A stretch of 32,265 nucleotides of DNA from an uncultured Lachnospiraceae bacterium (lineage in GTDB: Bacteria; Bacillota; Clostridia; Lachnospirales; Lachnospiraceae): positions 1-32,265 of the forward strand of contig CAKQXY010000041.1 in NCBI GenBank assembly GCA_934292725.1. Direction: 5' to 3'. Made by a program: the position numbers and the translations under genes. Below, piece by piece: positions 16,019 through 25,475 of the stretch. Under the pieces are notes generated by a model, which was not told the origin of the DNA, searched no databases, and was given only the letters and a program-made list of their open reading frames with translations. The number at the start of each line of letters is the position of its first letter. The first letter of the stretch is position 1.

Positions 16019-18223
16019 TTATGTCAACTCTTCATGATTTAAGGTTAAACCATAAGGCACCACTTCATCTGTATCACTATTCGCCAATTTTTCCCTACTA
16101 TAAATATTTGCAGCATTTCCCGTTGTCACAAGCATTATCTGATTAATCCCATTTTTTAAAAAGGATCCAATCTTAAACTTATGCGGATTCCCAAAACTGA
16201 CATCTACAAATGTTCTATTACAATAGCATTCGACCATTTCCTCGCCTGACACTGAAAAAATCTCAGTTCCAGTTCTCACCATTTTATCACACAGATCATA
16301 ATCATACTGATAAACAGCCCTGTTATTTTCCTTTTTTTGCAGTGAAAAACGATCTGTCCAATCTCCAAGGAAAGTTTCTTTTGGCGGCTCTGATAAAATT
16401 TCAAGACTCTCTGGCACATCCTCTGATGAAAAAAGCAGCAGTCTTGTTTCTCTAGGCAAAAGCTTTATTTCAATACATCCTTGCTTTTCTTCTGCTTTAT
16501 ACCACACATTTTTCCACAGATCTGCAATAATAGGTGTTCCTTCTTCTGATAAATGCATCGTTGTCTGCAGCACTTTCTCACTCTCATTTGAAAGCAGATA
16601 CATTGTCGTTCCAAGCTTAGTAAGCTTTGCTGCGCGAAGTTCCTTGCACGGCTGTGCCAGCTTCACCGTATGCCATTTTTCCTGCTTTATCAGATCAGCA
16701 GCATGTGCCATGATTTGTACAGTTGAACCATCCGCTCCCTTCGCGATAAATTCATTCCAGTTTTGATTTAAAGTATTCAGCACCACTTCATACTGGTATG
16801 CGCCAATACATAATTTTCCATCTTGAACATGACTATTTTTCAAAAATGTCACTGGAAGATAATGAAACGCAACCTGCTGCTCAAACATCACCGCAAGCTC
16901 CCTGTATGGTACCTGATTGTTATCACACAGCACTGCTACCTTAGCTTCATTAAATGAATCAGTCATAAGATATGACATACGCTTAATATAATCAGAAAAT
17001 TTGCGATAATGACTCCACCATATATTATTTGGACCTACATCCGGCGGGCGCTCATCCTTTCGTTTTCCTGCCACACTATAATAAAACGCATGCGGCACGT
17101 AAAGATTCACACCTCGTATTCCAAGCCAATCCAGATACCATTTCATATCAGATGCAGTAAAATACCATGGAATCTTATTTCGATTGCAAACGCCAAAACA
17201 CTCATTAGCATTTCTTCTTCGTCCCAAATGTCTGGCAATATCTGCAGACAGCTTCGCCTGCACTGAATCAAATTCGCTGATTCCTCCTGTTTCTGGTGAG
17301 ACTCTTCTCATAATCAAATCCTGACCCGGAATATGAAAATAAAGTTCTTCTTCAATGTCATCACTCTCTGCCGGATGCCCCATCAATGCAATTGAATGCT
17401 TCTCGCACCAGACAGACAGCTTCGCATAAAAGGTCTCTCTCAGATGCTTTTTAATAAGCTTGCGATAAATCTGAACTGTCTTATTTTCATCTGATACAAA
17501 TAATCCCTTTAATTCTTCCAGATTTCCTCCTGCCGACCTAATTTCATCTTCCATTCCTGCCGACCACGGTCTGAAATTTCCAGCACAGCGGCCTAACTCA
17601 CTTGGCTCATCCGTAAAAAATGCAAAAATAGTCGTTCCAAAATATTCCTTCAAATGGTCGTAATATTGATCATATGTCAAATTAATGAAAGTATCTACAG
17701 CCGCTGGATTTAAAATATCTGCAGCTGCTGGTGCTCCTGGCTCATTATCATCCTCACCAAAATGAATGCCTCGTATAGTTCCATGTGTAAAGCAATACAC
17801 TAACCGGCTTCCATCTTTAAATTGCACAATTATTTTTCCTTCTGGCGGCACTGGCGTTTTCTCGTCTAAAATACAGATTCCCTTTGCTGCATAATCAGGG
17901 TTTTCTTTTACTACCATTCCATGCGCAGATCCAGACGGATACATGCCCTCATCATACAGCACAATTTTCATATCAAGTGCATGTGCCGTTTTTACTATAA
18001 ATCGGATCGCTTTGAAATAGTCTTCTGATAGATATTCCAACGTCTTCGGAACACCAATTCGTGGATGCAGCACAATTGCATTTACACCTTTGTCTACATA
18101 ATCCGCCAACTGTGCTGCAATCTTTTCTTCATCTGGCTCATCATTGAAAAACCAAAATGGTACTGGAGTAAATTCAGCTGATGGTTCTTGTATTTGTTTT
18201 ACAAGTGTTTCAAACTGTCCCAT
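16019..18223 (-). CDS. GH106-like glycoside hydrolase (alpha-L-rhamnosidase-like)
   Basis: This 734-aa protein has the look of the GH106 group of rhamnosidases and its relatives: PVPFWFFNDEPDEEKI near the N-terminus, IVLYDEGMYPSGSAHG (87-102), FFTDEPSELGR near 206-216, and a C-terminal jelly-roll-like part with NGINQIMLVTTGNAANIY. It is shorter than most GH106 enzymes. Acidic residues in YDEGMYP and TDEP are likely catalytic candidates, but I cannot assign them firmly. There is no signal peptide. AAAGGGC lies before the ATG. Its neighbours (GH28, GH2, GH43) fit breakdown of rhamnogalacturonan or similar side-chain oligosaccharides. It has its own promoter with a candidate operator. Confidence 0.6.
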   Translation of the reverse strand: MGQFETLVKQIQEPSAEFTPVPFWFFNDEPDEEKIAAQLADYVDKGVNAIVLHPRIGVPKTLEYLSEDYFKAIRFIVKTAHALDMKIVLYDEGMYPSGSAHGMVVKENPDYAAKGICILDEKTPVPPEGKIIVQFKDGSRLVYCFTHGTIRGIHFGEDDNEPGAPAAADILNPAAVDTFINLTYDQYYDHLKEYFGTTIFAFFTDEPSELGRCAGNFRPWSAGMEDEIRSAGGNLEELKGLFVSDENKTVQIYRKLIKKHLRETFYAKLSVWCEKHSIALMGHPAESDDIEEELYFHIPGQDLIMRRVSPETGGISEFDSVQAKLSADIARHLGRRRNANECFGVCNRNKIPWYFTASDMKWYLDWLGIRGVNLYVPHAFYYSVAGKRKDERPPDVGPNNIWWSHYRKFSDYIKRMSYLMTDSFNEAKVAVLCDNNQVPYRELAVMFEQQVAFHYLPVTFLKNSHVQDGKLCIGAYQYEVVLNTLNQNWNEFIAKGADGSTVQIMAHAADLIKQEKWHTVKLAQPCKELRAAKLTKLGTTMYLLSNESEKVLQTTMHLSEEGTPIIADLWKNVWYKAEEKQGCIEIKLLPRETRLLLFSSEDVPESLEILSEPPKETFLGDWTDRFSLQKKENNRAVYQYDYDLCDKMVRTGTEIFSVSGEEMVECYCNRTFVDVSFGNPHKFKIGSFLKNGINQIMLVTTGNAANIYSREKLANSDTDEVVPYGLTLNHEELT

Positions 18224-18290
18224 TTGTCTGCCCTTTCTGCTCTACTATTCATATTCGTGATTCTTGCTGTTTTCTTTCTTTGATATCTTC

Positions 18291-18345
18291 ATTATATGGA
18301 ACTTATTTTGATATTTCTATAGCCAAAATTTTTTATATTGTGCAA
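18291..18345 (-). promoter_or_regulatory. Promoter and candidate YesN operator of the glycosidase operon
   Basis: On the minus strand TTGCACAATAT (from 18345) and TTTTGGCTATAG precede a -10 box TATAAT (18296-18291). The first base of the site is 49 bases before the -10 box, against 50 for the sites at 20243-20272 and 26460-26489. There is no good -35 box, as expected for an activated promoter. Confidence 0.5.
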
Positions 18346-18370
18346 TTTCGACTAGATTTGTGTTTACAGA

Positions 18371-18412
18371 AACAGGTGTACAGCCAACTTCCGCTCTGAC
18401 TATACACCTGTT
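18371..18412 (-). terminator. Terminator of the sugar-binding protein gene
   Basis: AACAGGTGTACAG (18371-18383) pairs with CTATACACCTGTT (18400-18412), a 13-bp stem with one G-T pair. On the minus strand it is followed by TTTCTGT, a modest T run. It separates the binding-protein gene from the GH106-like gene. Confidence 0.7.
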
Positions 18413-18445
18413 AAATTTAAACCGCATGTTTTATTTTTATGCCTA

Positions 18446-20140
18446 TCACTCCTGAAGCGAATCTCTCGTCTGCTTTGCTGTCTCCAGGTCTGCTAGTCTC
18501 CAGTCAATAATATCCTGTGCACCAAGATCCTTACAATCCTGCACCATCTGACTCCAGAGTGCTTCAAAGTCTTCATCTGACTCTGCATAGACCATCTTCC
18601 AGCTTGCATTAACTACCACATCACGGATTGCATCAATAGTAAGCTTCATCATGTCATCTGGGGTAGATGCAAAGTTTGTAATATAATCCAGATCACTTGT
18701 CAGATAATAATTTCCTGCATCCATTACCTGGTTAACATAAAAATCATATCCAGAAAATTCTCTCCACTGCTTCCAGGTATCGGTATCATATTTAATATCC
18801 ATTATCTCGGACCATTTTTCTGTTTTCAGGCTTCTTACTTCTCCATCTGGTCCAACATAAGATCCATCCATGTTTGTATCATCAATCACCCATGGTGTAC
18901 TCCAAAGTGCAAGTGTTTCTCCATCTGCAAGAACGGTTTCCTCTCCATTTCCATAATTATCAATATACTCCTGTTGTAATCTGCATACACCATCCTCATC
19001 CAGATACCACACTGCATCTCCTTCTGGACCATTTACTACCTGGAAATATGCATCGGTATCTGCCAACATATCCATAAAAGCAACTGCTGCATCAATATTT
19101 TTACTCTTAGCATTGATTACAAGCAGATATTTGTTTCCATATACTGAATTCCAGCTTTCCTGATAGATCTTTTGGCCATCCAGATAAATTGGCATATATC
19201 CAGAGTATCCCTGCAATGTTCCAGATGTCACCATGGCATGACCATTGTCCACTTTTGCTTTTTGAGTCTGGCGATCTGTGCTAATGCTGTCTGGATCCAA
19301 AAGTCCTCTGCGATATGCCTGATTATACCACTTTAATCCTTCCTTATATTTGCTATCATCTTCCAGAATTGATTTGTATTCTGCATTTATCATATCCGAT
19401 TCCAGCAAATACTTTAATTCAATTGGCTCATATCCACACCATTTCAGATACTGATTAATATTTGCCCAATATTCTGTGTCCGAACCAGCATTCAAATAAG
19501 TTCCCTGATTCTGCACACCGTCATCACCAACCGGATATGCTTTTAACATTTCCTCCATAACATCCAAAAGTTGCCACTGATCCTTAACTTCCGGGCATCC
19601 GATTCCATAATAATATTCCCAGTTAATGACAGTCATATTTTTTGTAATACCATATTCAAGCGTCTTTCCACCTACAACCGTTGGCATTCCATAGAGAATT
19701 CCCGTTCCATCGCTCTCAAATTCTCTGGCATAGTTCATTGCGGTCTGTAATTCTTCTTTTTCCGTTACATGCGGCATCTGATCCAGATAATCTTCCAGAT
19801 TCAGTACCATTCCAGCCTCAATCATAACATCCAAGTTATCTCTTGTCACATACATCAAATCTGGAAGCTCACCACTTGCCAAAATTGCATTTGTCTTCTC
19901 ATCAGAGTATGCCCATACCTCCAATGCGACTCCTCTCTGCGCAAAAATATCTGCCTTGTAGCCGCCTACCAGTCCGCTCTGTAAATTTGCGTCAGACGGA
20001 TACAAGGTAATCGTTGTCACATCCTCTGCTGCCTGTACGGACAATGCCGTCATCGGAAGCATTCCTCCCAAAAGAACTGCTGAGGATACCATTGCTGCAA
20101 ATCGCTTTGTGTTTCGTTTCATTTGACTCATTTTTTTCAT
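18446..20140 (-). CDS. Extracellular sugar-binding protein of a LplA/YtcQ-type ABC transporter
   Basis: This 564-aa protein should capture oligosaccharides outside the cell for the LplB/LplC-like permeases encoded at 24521-26396. Its large size is typical of the LplA/YtcQ group found with YesMN systems. Residues 1-37 form a Sec signal peptide ending VQA-AED; there is no lipobox cysteine. SBP features include GELPDLMYVTRDNLDVMIEAG and the C-terminal half with INAKSKNIDAAVAFMDMLAD. The ATG at 20140 is chosen because GGTGG lies 8 bases upstream; the frame extends to 20272, but that part overlaps the promoter. It is transcribed alone, divergent from the two-component genes. Confidence 0.9.
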   Translation of the reverse strand: MKKMSQMKRNTKRFAAMVSSAVLLGGMLPMTALSVQAAEDVTTITLYPSDANLQSGLVGGYKADIFAQRGVALEVWAYSDEKTNAILASGELPDLMYVTRDNLDVMIEAGMVLNLEDYLDQMPHVTEKEELQTAMNYAREFESDGTGILYGMPTVVGGKTLEYGITKNMTVINWEYYYGIGCPEVKDQWQLLDVMEEMLKAYPVGDDGVQNQGTYLNAGSDTEYWANINQYLKWCGYEPIELKYLLESDMINAEYKSILEDDSKYKEGLKWYNQAYRRGLLDPDSISTDRQTQKAKVDNGHAMVTSGTLQGYSGYMPIYLDGQKIYQESWNSVYGNKYLLVINAKSKNIDAAVAFMDMLADTDAYFQVVNGPEGDAVWYLDEDGVCRLQQEYIDNYGNGEETVLADGETLALWSTPWVIDDTNMDGSYVGPDGEVRSLKTEKWSEIMDIKYDTDTWKQWREFSGYDFYVNQVMDAGNYYLTSDLDYITNFASTPDDMMKLTIDAIRDVVVNASWKMVYAESDEDFEALWSQMVQDCKDLGAQDIIDWRLADLETAKQTRDSLQE

Positions 20141-20216
20141 CTTACTTTCCACCTTTCCTTGTTTTTCCTTTTTGCTTTTTTTCACAAGCGTTATTCCAGT
20201 TTTTCTTGCTGACTTT

Positions 20217-20272
20217 ATTATAGTAAAAAGAAAGCAGAATTGATATATCCAAAACTTTTGATAATATCGCAA
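20217..20272 (-). promoter_or_regulatory. Promoter and candidate YesN operator of the sugar-binding protein gene
   Basis: On the minus strand the block ATTATCAAAAGT, four bases, then GATATAT (20243-20264) is preceded by TTGCG (from 20272). Twenty bases later comes the -10 box TATAAT (20222-20217). The expected -35 position reads TATCAA and overlaps the site, which suggests an activator-dependent promoter. The same blocks at the same spacing occur at 26460-26489. Confidence 0.65.
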
Positions 20273-20313
20273 ATTCTTGTTTTCGACTTTTTGAACTGTA
20301 ATTTTCTTCCATT

Positions 20314-20325
20314 ATCTGCTATGAT
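20314..20325 (+). promoter_or_regulatory. Possible extended -10 promoter of the two-component genes
   Basis: TGC followed by TATGAT (20320-20325) is an extended -10 motif. The -35 region is poor. It lies about 60 bases before the response regulator start. Confidence 0.35.
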
Positions 20326-20387
20326 TCTATTATACAGTAGATGCTATGAATTCAATTTTCTATTTTATTAGAGCAGGGGGAATAACT

Positions 20388-21632
20388 ATGTATACTGTTT
20401 TATTAGCAGATGATGAACGTTCTGTTATTGAATCCTTAAAATCTGAAATTCCATGGGAAAATTTCGGTGTAAAAACAATTCTTTCAGCGACAGATGGATT
20501 GCAGGCACTCGATATCCTTCATACCCAAAACGTTGATCTTTTAATCACCGATATTCGTATGCCACATATGGATGGCTTACAGCTCTTATCAACACTCCGA
20601 AATGAAAACTCTCAAGTTCACTGTATTCTTTTAACGGCTTACGGCGAATTCGAGTATGCCAAACAAGCATTCTCACTTGGTGTGGAAAACTATCTGTTAA
20701 AGCCTATGCAAACACAGGAATTAATGCAAAGTATTGAAAATGCGTTGGAAAATCTATATGTAAACCGAAAAAACCGCGCTGATCTTTTTCGTGAAAACAT
20801 TCTTAGAAGATGGATTACCGGCAGTATTTCCTCCGACGAACTCGGTGAGAAAACAATCTATCTGGATATCAATATTTATCAAAAAGAATACTGCATTCTG
20901 GCCATGAAAAAAACAGACAGTTCATTTTTCATACACCCACTCGGTTCAATCATCCTAAAGCCGTTATCGGATCAACTTGAATATTGTGATGTATGGGACA
21001 ATGATGGCCACTATTTGCTCCTAATCGGCTCACGAAAAATTCCTTACGAGCAAATTATAACCTTTACAAAAGAAGCGATCCATTCTTTTGATGAAACCAT
21101 TCTTCCCCGAATCGCCTTAGGCCCTATTGTGACTGACCGTATGAATCTGCACAGCAGCTATGAACAGGCCTGTGCACTAGTTGATTTATCAGATCAGGCC
21201 GAGGTTCCATTCCGAGTCCTAGCTGCAAAATCCGTAGAAACCTCCGCAGTCGCAGAAAAAACACCTGATCCTAATGCGTTAAGTCCTATTGTTTTGCGTG
21301 CCATGCGATATATTGAAGATCACTATTCAGAAGGGGTTTCTCTGAAAGAATTCTGCGCCGCAAAAAACTTAAATGCAGCCTACGTAGGATATCTATTTAA
21401 AAAAGAAACCGGAACCTTTTTTAACCATTATCTCACTGATTTTCGGACCAAAAAGGCCATTGAACTTCTCTGCCATACTGGGACAAAAATCAACGATATC
21501 GCTGAACTGACAGGATATGCAACAACCAGTCATTTTATTACTACTTTTAAAAAGAAGACCGGATTCTCTCCTTTAAAATATCGAGAACTTTATGGAGGAA
21601 ATGATCATGAAAACGAAACACATTTTTGCTGA
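20388..21632 (+). CDS. YesN-type response regulator (REC plus AraC DNA-binding domain)
   Basis: This 414-aa regulator has a receiver domain (1-120) with the phosphorylation site Asp55 in LLITDIRMP, an acidic pocket at Asp8-Asp9, and Lys in NYLLKPM. A middle region of unclear fold follows. The C-terminal AraC-type double helix-turn-helix (about 310-410) contains LKEFCAAKNLNAAYVGYLFK and TGYATTSHFITTFKKKTG. It likely activates the sugar transporter and glycosidase genes nearby, and candidate sites are seen at four places. The ATG at 20388 has GGGGG 7 bases upstream; an earlier ATG at 20346 lacks a site. The kinase gene overlaps its 3' end. Confidence 0.93.
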   Translation: MYTVLLADDERSVIESLKSEIPWENFGVKTILSATDGLQALDILHTQNVDLLITDIRMPHMDGLQLLSTLRNENSQVHCILLTAYGEFEYAKQAFSLGVENYLLKPMQTQELMQSIENALENLYVNRKNRADLFRENILRRWITGSISSDELGEKTIYLDINIYQKEYCILAMKKTDSSFFIHPLGSIILKPLSDQLEYCDVWDNDGHYLLLIGSRKIPYEQIITFTKEAIHSFDETILPRIALGPIVTDRMNLHSSYEQACALVDLSDQAEVPFRVLAAKSVETSAVAEKTPDPNALSPIVLRAMRYIEDHYSEGVSLKEFCAAKNLNAAYVGYLFKKETGTFFNHYLTDFRTKKAIELLCHTGTKINDIAELTGYATTSHFITTFKKKTGFSPLKYRELYGGNDHENETHFC

Positions 21633-23430
21633 CACAACAGCTTCAAAAGCTGCTGCTTCAAAATCACCTCACCATTCGATTAATCGACTATTTCTGATCT
21701 TATACCTGACCTATTTTTCTTTTCTGCTTATGATTGGAAGCATCGCATGCTATTTTTCTTACCGTGAAAAACATGAAGAAACACTCGCTTCTATGAATCT
21801 TGCTTTTACGCAAATTGATCAGGAATATTCGGACATTCTTGAAAATTTTTGGCAGACATACATGCCAATTTATGAGAAAAATTCCACCAGCTATTCTATT
21901 TTGAAAACTTATTTTTCTCACGAAAATGCAGATGATCTGACACCGCTTGAACGGCTTTCCCTTATAGATGCCCTTAATCAGATGCGTATACGTGATTCCC
22001 GTATTTTATGGGTTGGTGTGTATTCAGATAACCGAGACGTAAACTATATTTTATATAACGACAATACCTCTCTTCAAATCATTACAGAAGAGTTTCCTTT
22101 TTTCAAGCAAATGGCAGCAAAAACACAGCAAATGGAAATCTACGGAAATCCAGACATCCATTCTGATGCATATGCTGCTTCCTTTGCCATCTGTGGTGGC
22201 GTCCCGACCGGCATGGGACCTGGAAAAATCATTATCGGATATAGTCTGCAAAAAGTATATTCGATCTGTGAAAATGCCGTTTCCTCGGTTCCTTACCAGT
22301 TCGATTTTATCTCAAATGGATCATCTGTATTTCATTACCAGACAGACTCCTTAAAGACAACTTACCATCCTAATAGCATTGGAACCGATATTCTAACAAA
22401 CACAGATGGAATGGCCTTTTATGTGCACTGTGAAAACAGTGGTGACAGCTCCACCATGCTTTCCTATTCGATTCCACAGGCTGCATTGTTTCAAACAACC
22501 ATGTCTCGTTTTCCTGCTATATTCCTGTTACTTCTTTCTTTTGCCGTCCTTGCATTAGCCATGCATTTTTTATTAAGTCATGCGATCACAAAAGAAATCG
22601 GCGTCATTCAAAATGGTCTGAAACTGCTTGCTTCCGACAATCTTGATTACCGCCTTCCAACCAAGTTCCAGCAAAATGGTCTTCCAGAAATTGCTGAAAA
22701 TATCAATGCGATGAGTGACAAATTAAATGAAAATATCAAAAAAGCATATTATTTTGAGCTTAAGCAAAAGGATGCACAGCTTGCCGAACTTCAAGCTTCC
22801 TTTAATCCGCATTTTCTCTATAACACTCTCGAGATGCTTCGAAGCAAAAGCTATGCCAACGGCGATGAGGAGACATCTGAACTGATTGCGCAGCTCTCTG
22901 CACTATTTCGCGGTTTTATTAATGCAAAAACTTTTATCTCTATCCGTGAGGAGCTTGCTTTCTCCAATCGATATTTAAACCTATTAAATGCCCGTTATGG
23001 AAACAGCGTAGATGTCTCTTATGATATTGATGGATCACTCCTTGACTATGGTATTATCCGAAATGTATTTCAGCTTCTGATTGAAAACTTTTTTGTCCAT
23101 GGCTTTAACTCGGGAAGTGATTCAAATGAGCTTTGCTTTTACGGAATCTCACTTGATGATTCCACAATGCTTTTAACAGTAGAAGACAATGGCTGTGGCA
23201 TGAACGACGCAGATTTAGCTGCATTAAATAAGTCCATAGATTCTCCCATCCGACACGGTGAGAAAAGCTATGGACTCAAAAATCTCAATCAGCGTATTAA
23301 ACTTTTTTATGGCTCCGAATGTGGTATGACAGTCAAAGCTGCTGATGGCGGAGGTCTTCATATTGAAATTCGCCTGAAAAAAATTCGTGTAAGCGACTAT
23401 GAAGTTAATAAAAACATGCTAAATATTTAA
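21607..23430 (+). CDS. YesM-type sensor histidine kinase
   Basis: This 607-aa kinase should sense a sugar-related signal outside the cell and phosphorylate the YesN-type regulator. There is a first membrane helix (about 27-50), an extracellular sensor domain (51-300), a second helix (about 301-325), a HAMP domain, then the HisKA_7TM/His_kinase block with His402 in NPHFLYNTLEML. The ATP site includes LIENFFVHG (N box) and VEDNGCGM (G1). The start at 21607 is picked because GGAGG lies 8 bases upstream; ATGs at 21592 and 21601 are in the same frame but sit on or beside that site. It overlaps the regulator gene by 26 bases. Confidence 0.93.
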   Translation: MKTKHIFADTTASKAAASKSPHHSINRLFLILYLTYFSFLLMIGSIACYFSYREKHEETLASMNLAFTQIDQEYSDILENFWQTYMPIYEKNSTSYSILKTYFSHENADDLTPLERLSLIDALNQMRIRDSRILWVGVYSDNRDVNYILYNDNTSLQIITEEFPFFKQMAAKTQQMEIYGNPDIHSDAYAASFAICGGVPTGMGPGKIIIGYSLQKVYSICENAVSSVPYQFDFISNGSSVFHYQTDSLKTTYHPNSIGTDILTNTDGMAFYVHCENSGDSSTMLSYSIPQAALFQTTMSRFPAIFLLLLSFAVLALAMHFLLSHAITKEIGVIQNGLKLLASDNLDYRLPTKFQQNGLPEIAENINAMSDKLNENIKKAYYFELKQKDAQLAELQASFNPHFLYNTLEMLRSKSYANGDEETSELIAQLSALFRGFINAKTFISIREELAFSNRYLNLLNARYGNSVDVSYDIDGSLLDYGIIRNVFQLLIENFFVHGFNSGSDSNELCFYGISLDDSTMLLTVEDNGCGMNDADLAALNKSIDSPIRHGEKSYGLKNLNQRIKLFYGSECGMTVKAADGGGLHIEIRLKKIRVSDYEVNKNMLNI

Positions 23431-23433
23431 CTT

Positions 23434-23450
23434 AGCTTTTTCTAAAAGCT
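23434..23450. terminator. Bidirectional terminator between kinase and SGNH genes
   Basis: AGCTTTT/AAAAGCT forms a perfect 7-bp stem with loop TCT between two convergent genes. It is short and AT-rich, so it may be weak. Confidence 0.5.
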
Positions 23451-24428
23451 TTACAAACTGTGACTAATAATCTTGCTCCATTTATCAGTGATCTCTCTCA
23501 TCCCCTCGAGTGAAGGATGTACTAAATCTGAGGACACATAATAAGGACTATCTAACAGCTGCAGACCATCTGTAAACACAAATTTTTCTGATGCATATTT
23601 TTGAACAATCTCTCGAAAATGCTGTGCTCGTGTCTGCAGCTCTCCCTGATAACCAAAAATACTTGTAACAAAAATAGGTCTGTCATCCGCCTCCAAAATA
23701 TGCAAAAATCTTTCTGCTCTTTTTTCAAATGCTGCTTCATCGAAACTTTTTATCATATTGATTCCCATTTCTACTGACAGGAAATCCCAATCCTTTCGAT
23801 TCACTATATATTTTGCAAATGCCTCTTCCAACCTTGCGCTTCCTGCCATACCCAGATTCAAATAATCACAGGACAGTTTTTGTGCAATTTGGAAAGGATA
23901 TGTATAAGGCGCTGCTAACGCCAAACTTCCATGCGTAATAGAGGATCCATATGCAAGATATGTTTTTTCTGGATAATCCTCTTTATTTGGTGCTTCAACT
24001 TCTCCGTCTACCCCTACGAAAAGGCAATTTCCATATGGAAGTACTACTCTAACTACTTCTGGATTAAATGAAAGTTTTTGTTCGTCTGAAATTTTCTTAA
24101 TCACTTCCAGATTTTTAATACGTTCAAAATGAAGTTTTGTTTTTTCTTCAAGAATTACTTTAGACGAACTATACCATCCTCCTTGGAAATTTCCATAATA
24201 AATATAAGCAACCTGAGCTTCCTCTGCCGCTTCTGCCTGCATCCAAATATCAACTGCTTCGCCTTTTATCTTAAATCTAAGCTCAATTCCCGTAGACATA
24301 CAGCTAATACGTTCTGCACCTTCATCCATTTTTTTCGCTACTGCAAGCGGAAAACGGTACAGACGATATCCTTTCTCCTCCTGCCTAATTTCTTCCACAT
24401 TGTGAAAATCAATATTCTGAAATATCAT
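23451..24428 (-). CDS. SGNH/GDSL hydrolase, esterase-like
   Basis: This 325-aa protein has an N-terminal beta-sandwich (about 1-140) and an SGNH hydrolase domain. The catalytic serine is Ser163 in YGSSITHG, the block II glycine is in NLGMAGSA, the block III Asn is Asn224 in MGINM, and Asp301 and His304 are in SSDLVHP. Two-domain SGNH proteins of this kind often remove acetyl groups from plant polysaccharides, which fits a pectin or hemicellulose locus; the substrate here is inferred. There is no signal peptide. GAGGAG lies before the ATG. It is the third gene of the permease operon, 92 bp after the second permease. Confidence 0.87.
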   Translation of the reverse strand: MIFQNIDFHNVEEIRQEEKGYRLYRFPLAVAKKMDEGAERISCMSTGIELRFKIKGEAVDIWMQAEAAEEAQVAYIYYGNFQGGWYSSSKVILEEKTKLHFERIKNLEVIKKISDEQKLSFNPEVVRVVLPYGNCLFVGVDGEVEAPNKEDYPEKTYLAYGSSITHGSLALAAPYTYPFQIAQKLSCDYLNLGMAGSARLEEAFAKYIVNRKDWDFLSVEMGINMIKSFDEAAFEKRAERFLHILEADDRPIFVTSIFGYQGELQTRAQHFREIVQKYASEKFVFTDGLQLLDSPYYVSSDLVHPSLEGMREITDKWSKIISHSL

Positions 24429-24520
24429 TTTTACAACTCCTCTTCTGTTGTTTTACAATATATTCAACTTTTCGTCAGTCTTCTTTCCTTCAAACTCTTC
24501 ACTATTTACACTATGTCTTC

Positions 24521-25444
24521 TTATCCCTTTACGGCGCCAATCATAATTCCTTTTACATAAAACTTCTGAATAAATGGGTATACAACCATAATCGGAATTG
24601 TGACAATTGCAGTCAGCGTTAATCGAATACCAGTCGGCGTAATTGCACTTGCCATATTTTGTGCGCTTGTCTCATATTCAATCTGCTGTGATGCAGCCTG
24701 AATCTGTGTCAAAAGCTCGTATAAAAGATATTGCAGCGTGTACAGATTCGTATTGGTAACATACAGCTTTGTCGTAAAGAAATCATTCCAATGACCGACT
24801 GCAATAAACAGCGCAACGGTTGCCAGAATTGGCTTTTGAAGTGGAAGTACAATACGCATAAAGCGTGTAAAATATCCTGCGCCATCTAACAATGCCGACT
24901 CTTCCAGTGACGGCGGCAGCGCTTCAATTGATGTCTTAATCAAGATCATATTATACACAGAAACAAGGCTTGGAACAATATAAATCCAAAATGTATTGGT
25001 TAGACCCAACATTTTATTATTCAGATAAACCGGAATCATACCTGCTGAAAAATACATTGTTATAACGGTAAGACGATACCAGAACTTTCTTCCCCACATA
25101 TTTTCCTTTGTAAAGAAATAAGCCATATATGCAGATACAAACAAAGTAAGCACAGTTCCAAGAAGTGTTCGGAAAATTGTAATCATTGCTGAATGACCTA
25201 GATTCTGAACCTTGAAAATTTCAATATAATTTTTAAAATGGATATCAACTGGATAAAGAATGACTCTTCCCATATCTACCATCTGCGAATTACTGATCGT
25301 ACAAATCAAAAGATAATAAAATGGATATGCACACAAAAACGTGAAACAACCAAACACGATATACATCACCGTATGAAAAACAATAGCCTCCCGGCTCCAT
25401 TTCTTTTTCTTTTGCTTTGTCAATACTGCCGCTGCCTTTTTCAT
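24521..25444 (-). CDS. Carbohydrate ABC transporter permease, LplC-type
   Basis: This 307-aa membrane protein is one of the two channel subunits for the sugar importer. It has about six hydrophobic segments (for example CFTFLCAYPFYYLLICTI) and the EAA loop EESALLDGAGYFTRFMRIVL, which contacts the shared ATPase. The C-terminus PFIQKFYVKGIMIGAVKG is typical of the LplC/YtcP group. The ATG at 25444 is preferred to the GTG at 25456. No ATPase gene is found in the locus, as usual for such systems, which share an MsmX-like ATPase encoded elsewhere. It follows the LplB-type gene by 31 bp. Confidence 0.92.
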   Translation of the reverse strand: MKKAAAVLTKQKKKKWSREAIVFHTVMYIVFGCFTFLCAYPFYYLLICTISNSQMVDMGRVILYPVDIHFKNYIEIFKVQNLGHSAMITIFRTLLGTVLTLFVSAYMAYFFTKENMWGRKFWYRLTVITMYFSAGMIPVYLNNKMLGLTNTFWIYIVPSLVSVYNMILIKTSIEALPPSLEESALLDGAGYFTRFMRIVLPLQKPILATVALFIAVGHWNDFFTTKLYVTNTNLYTLQYLLYELLTQIQAASQQIEYETSAQNMASAITPTGIRLTLTAIVTIPIMVVYPFIQKFYVKGIMIGAVKG

Positions 25445-25475
25445 AATATTTACCACACCTTTCCATCATAAAATC

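Noticed and set aside
20141..20272. N-terminal extension of the sugar-binding protein
   Set aside because: It would put residues before a normal signal peptide and covers the promoter and operator.
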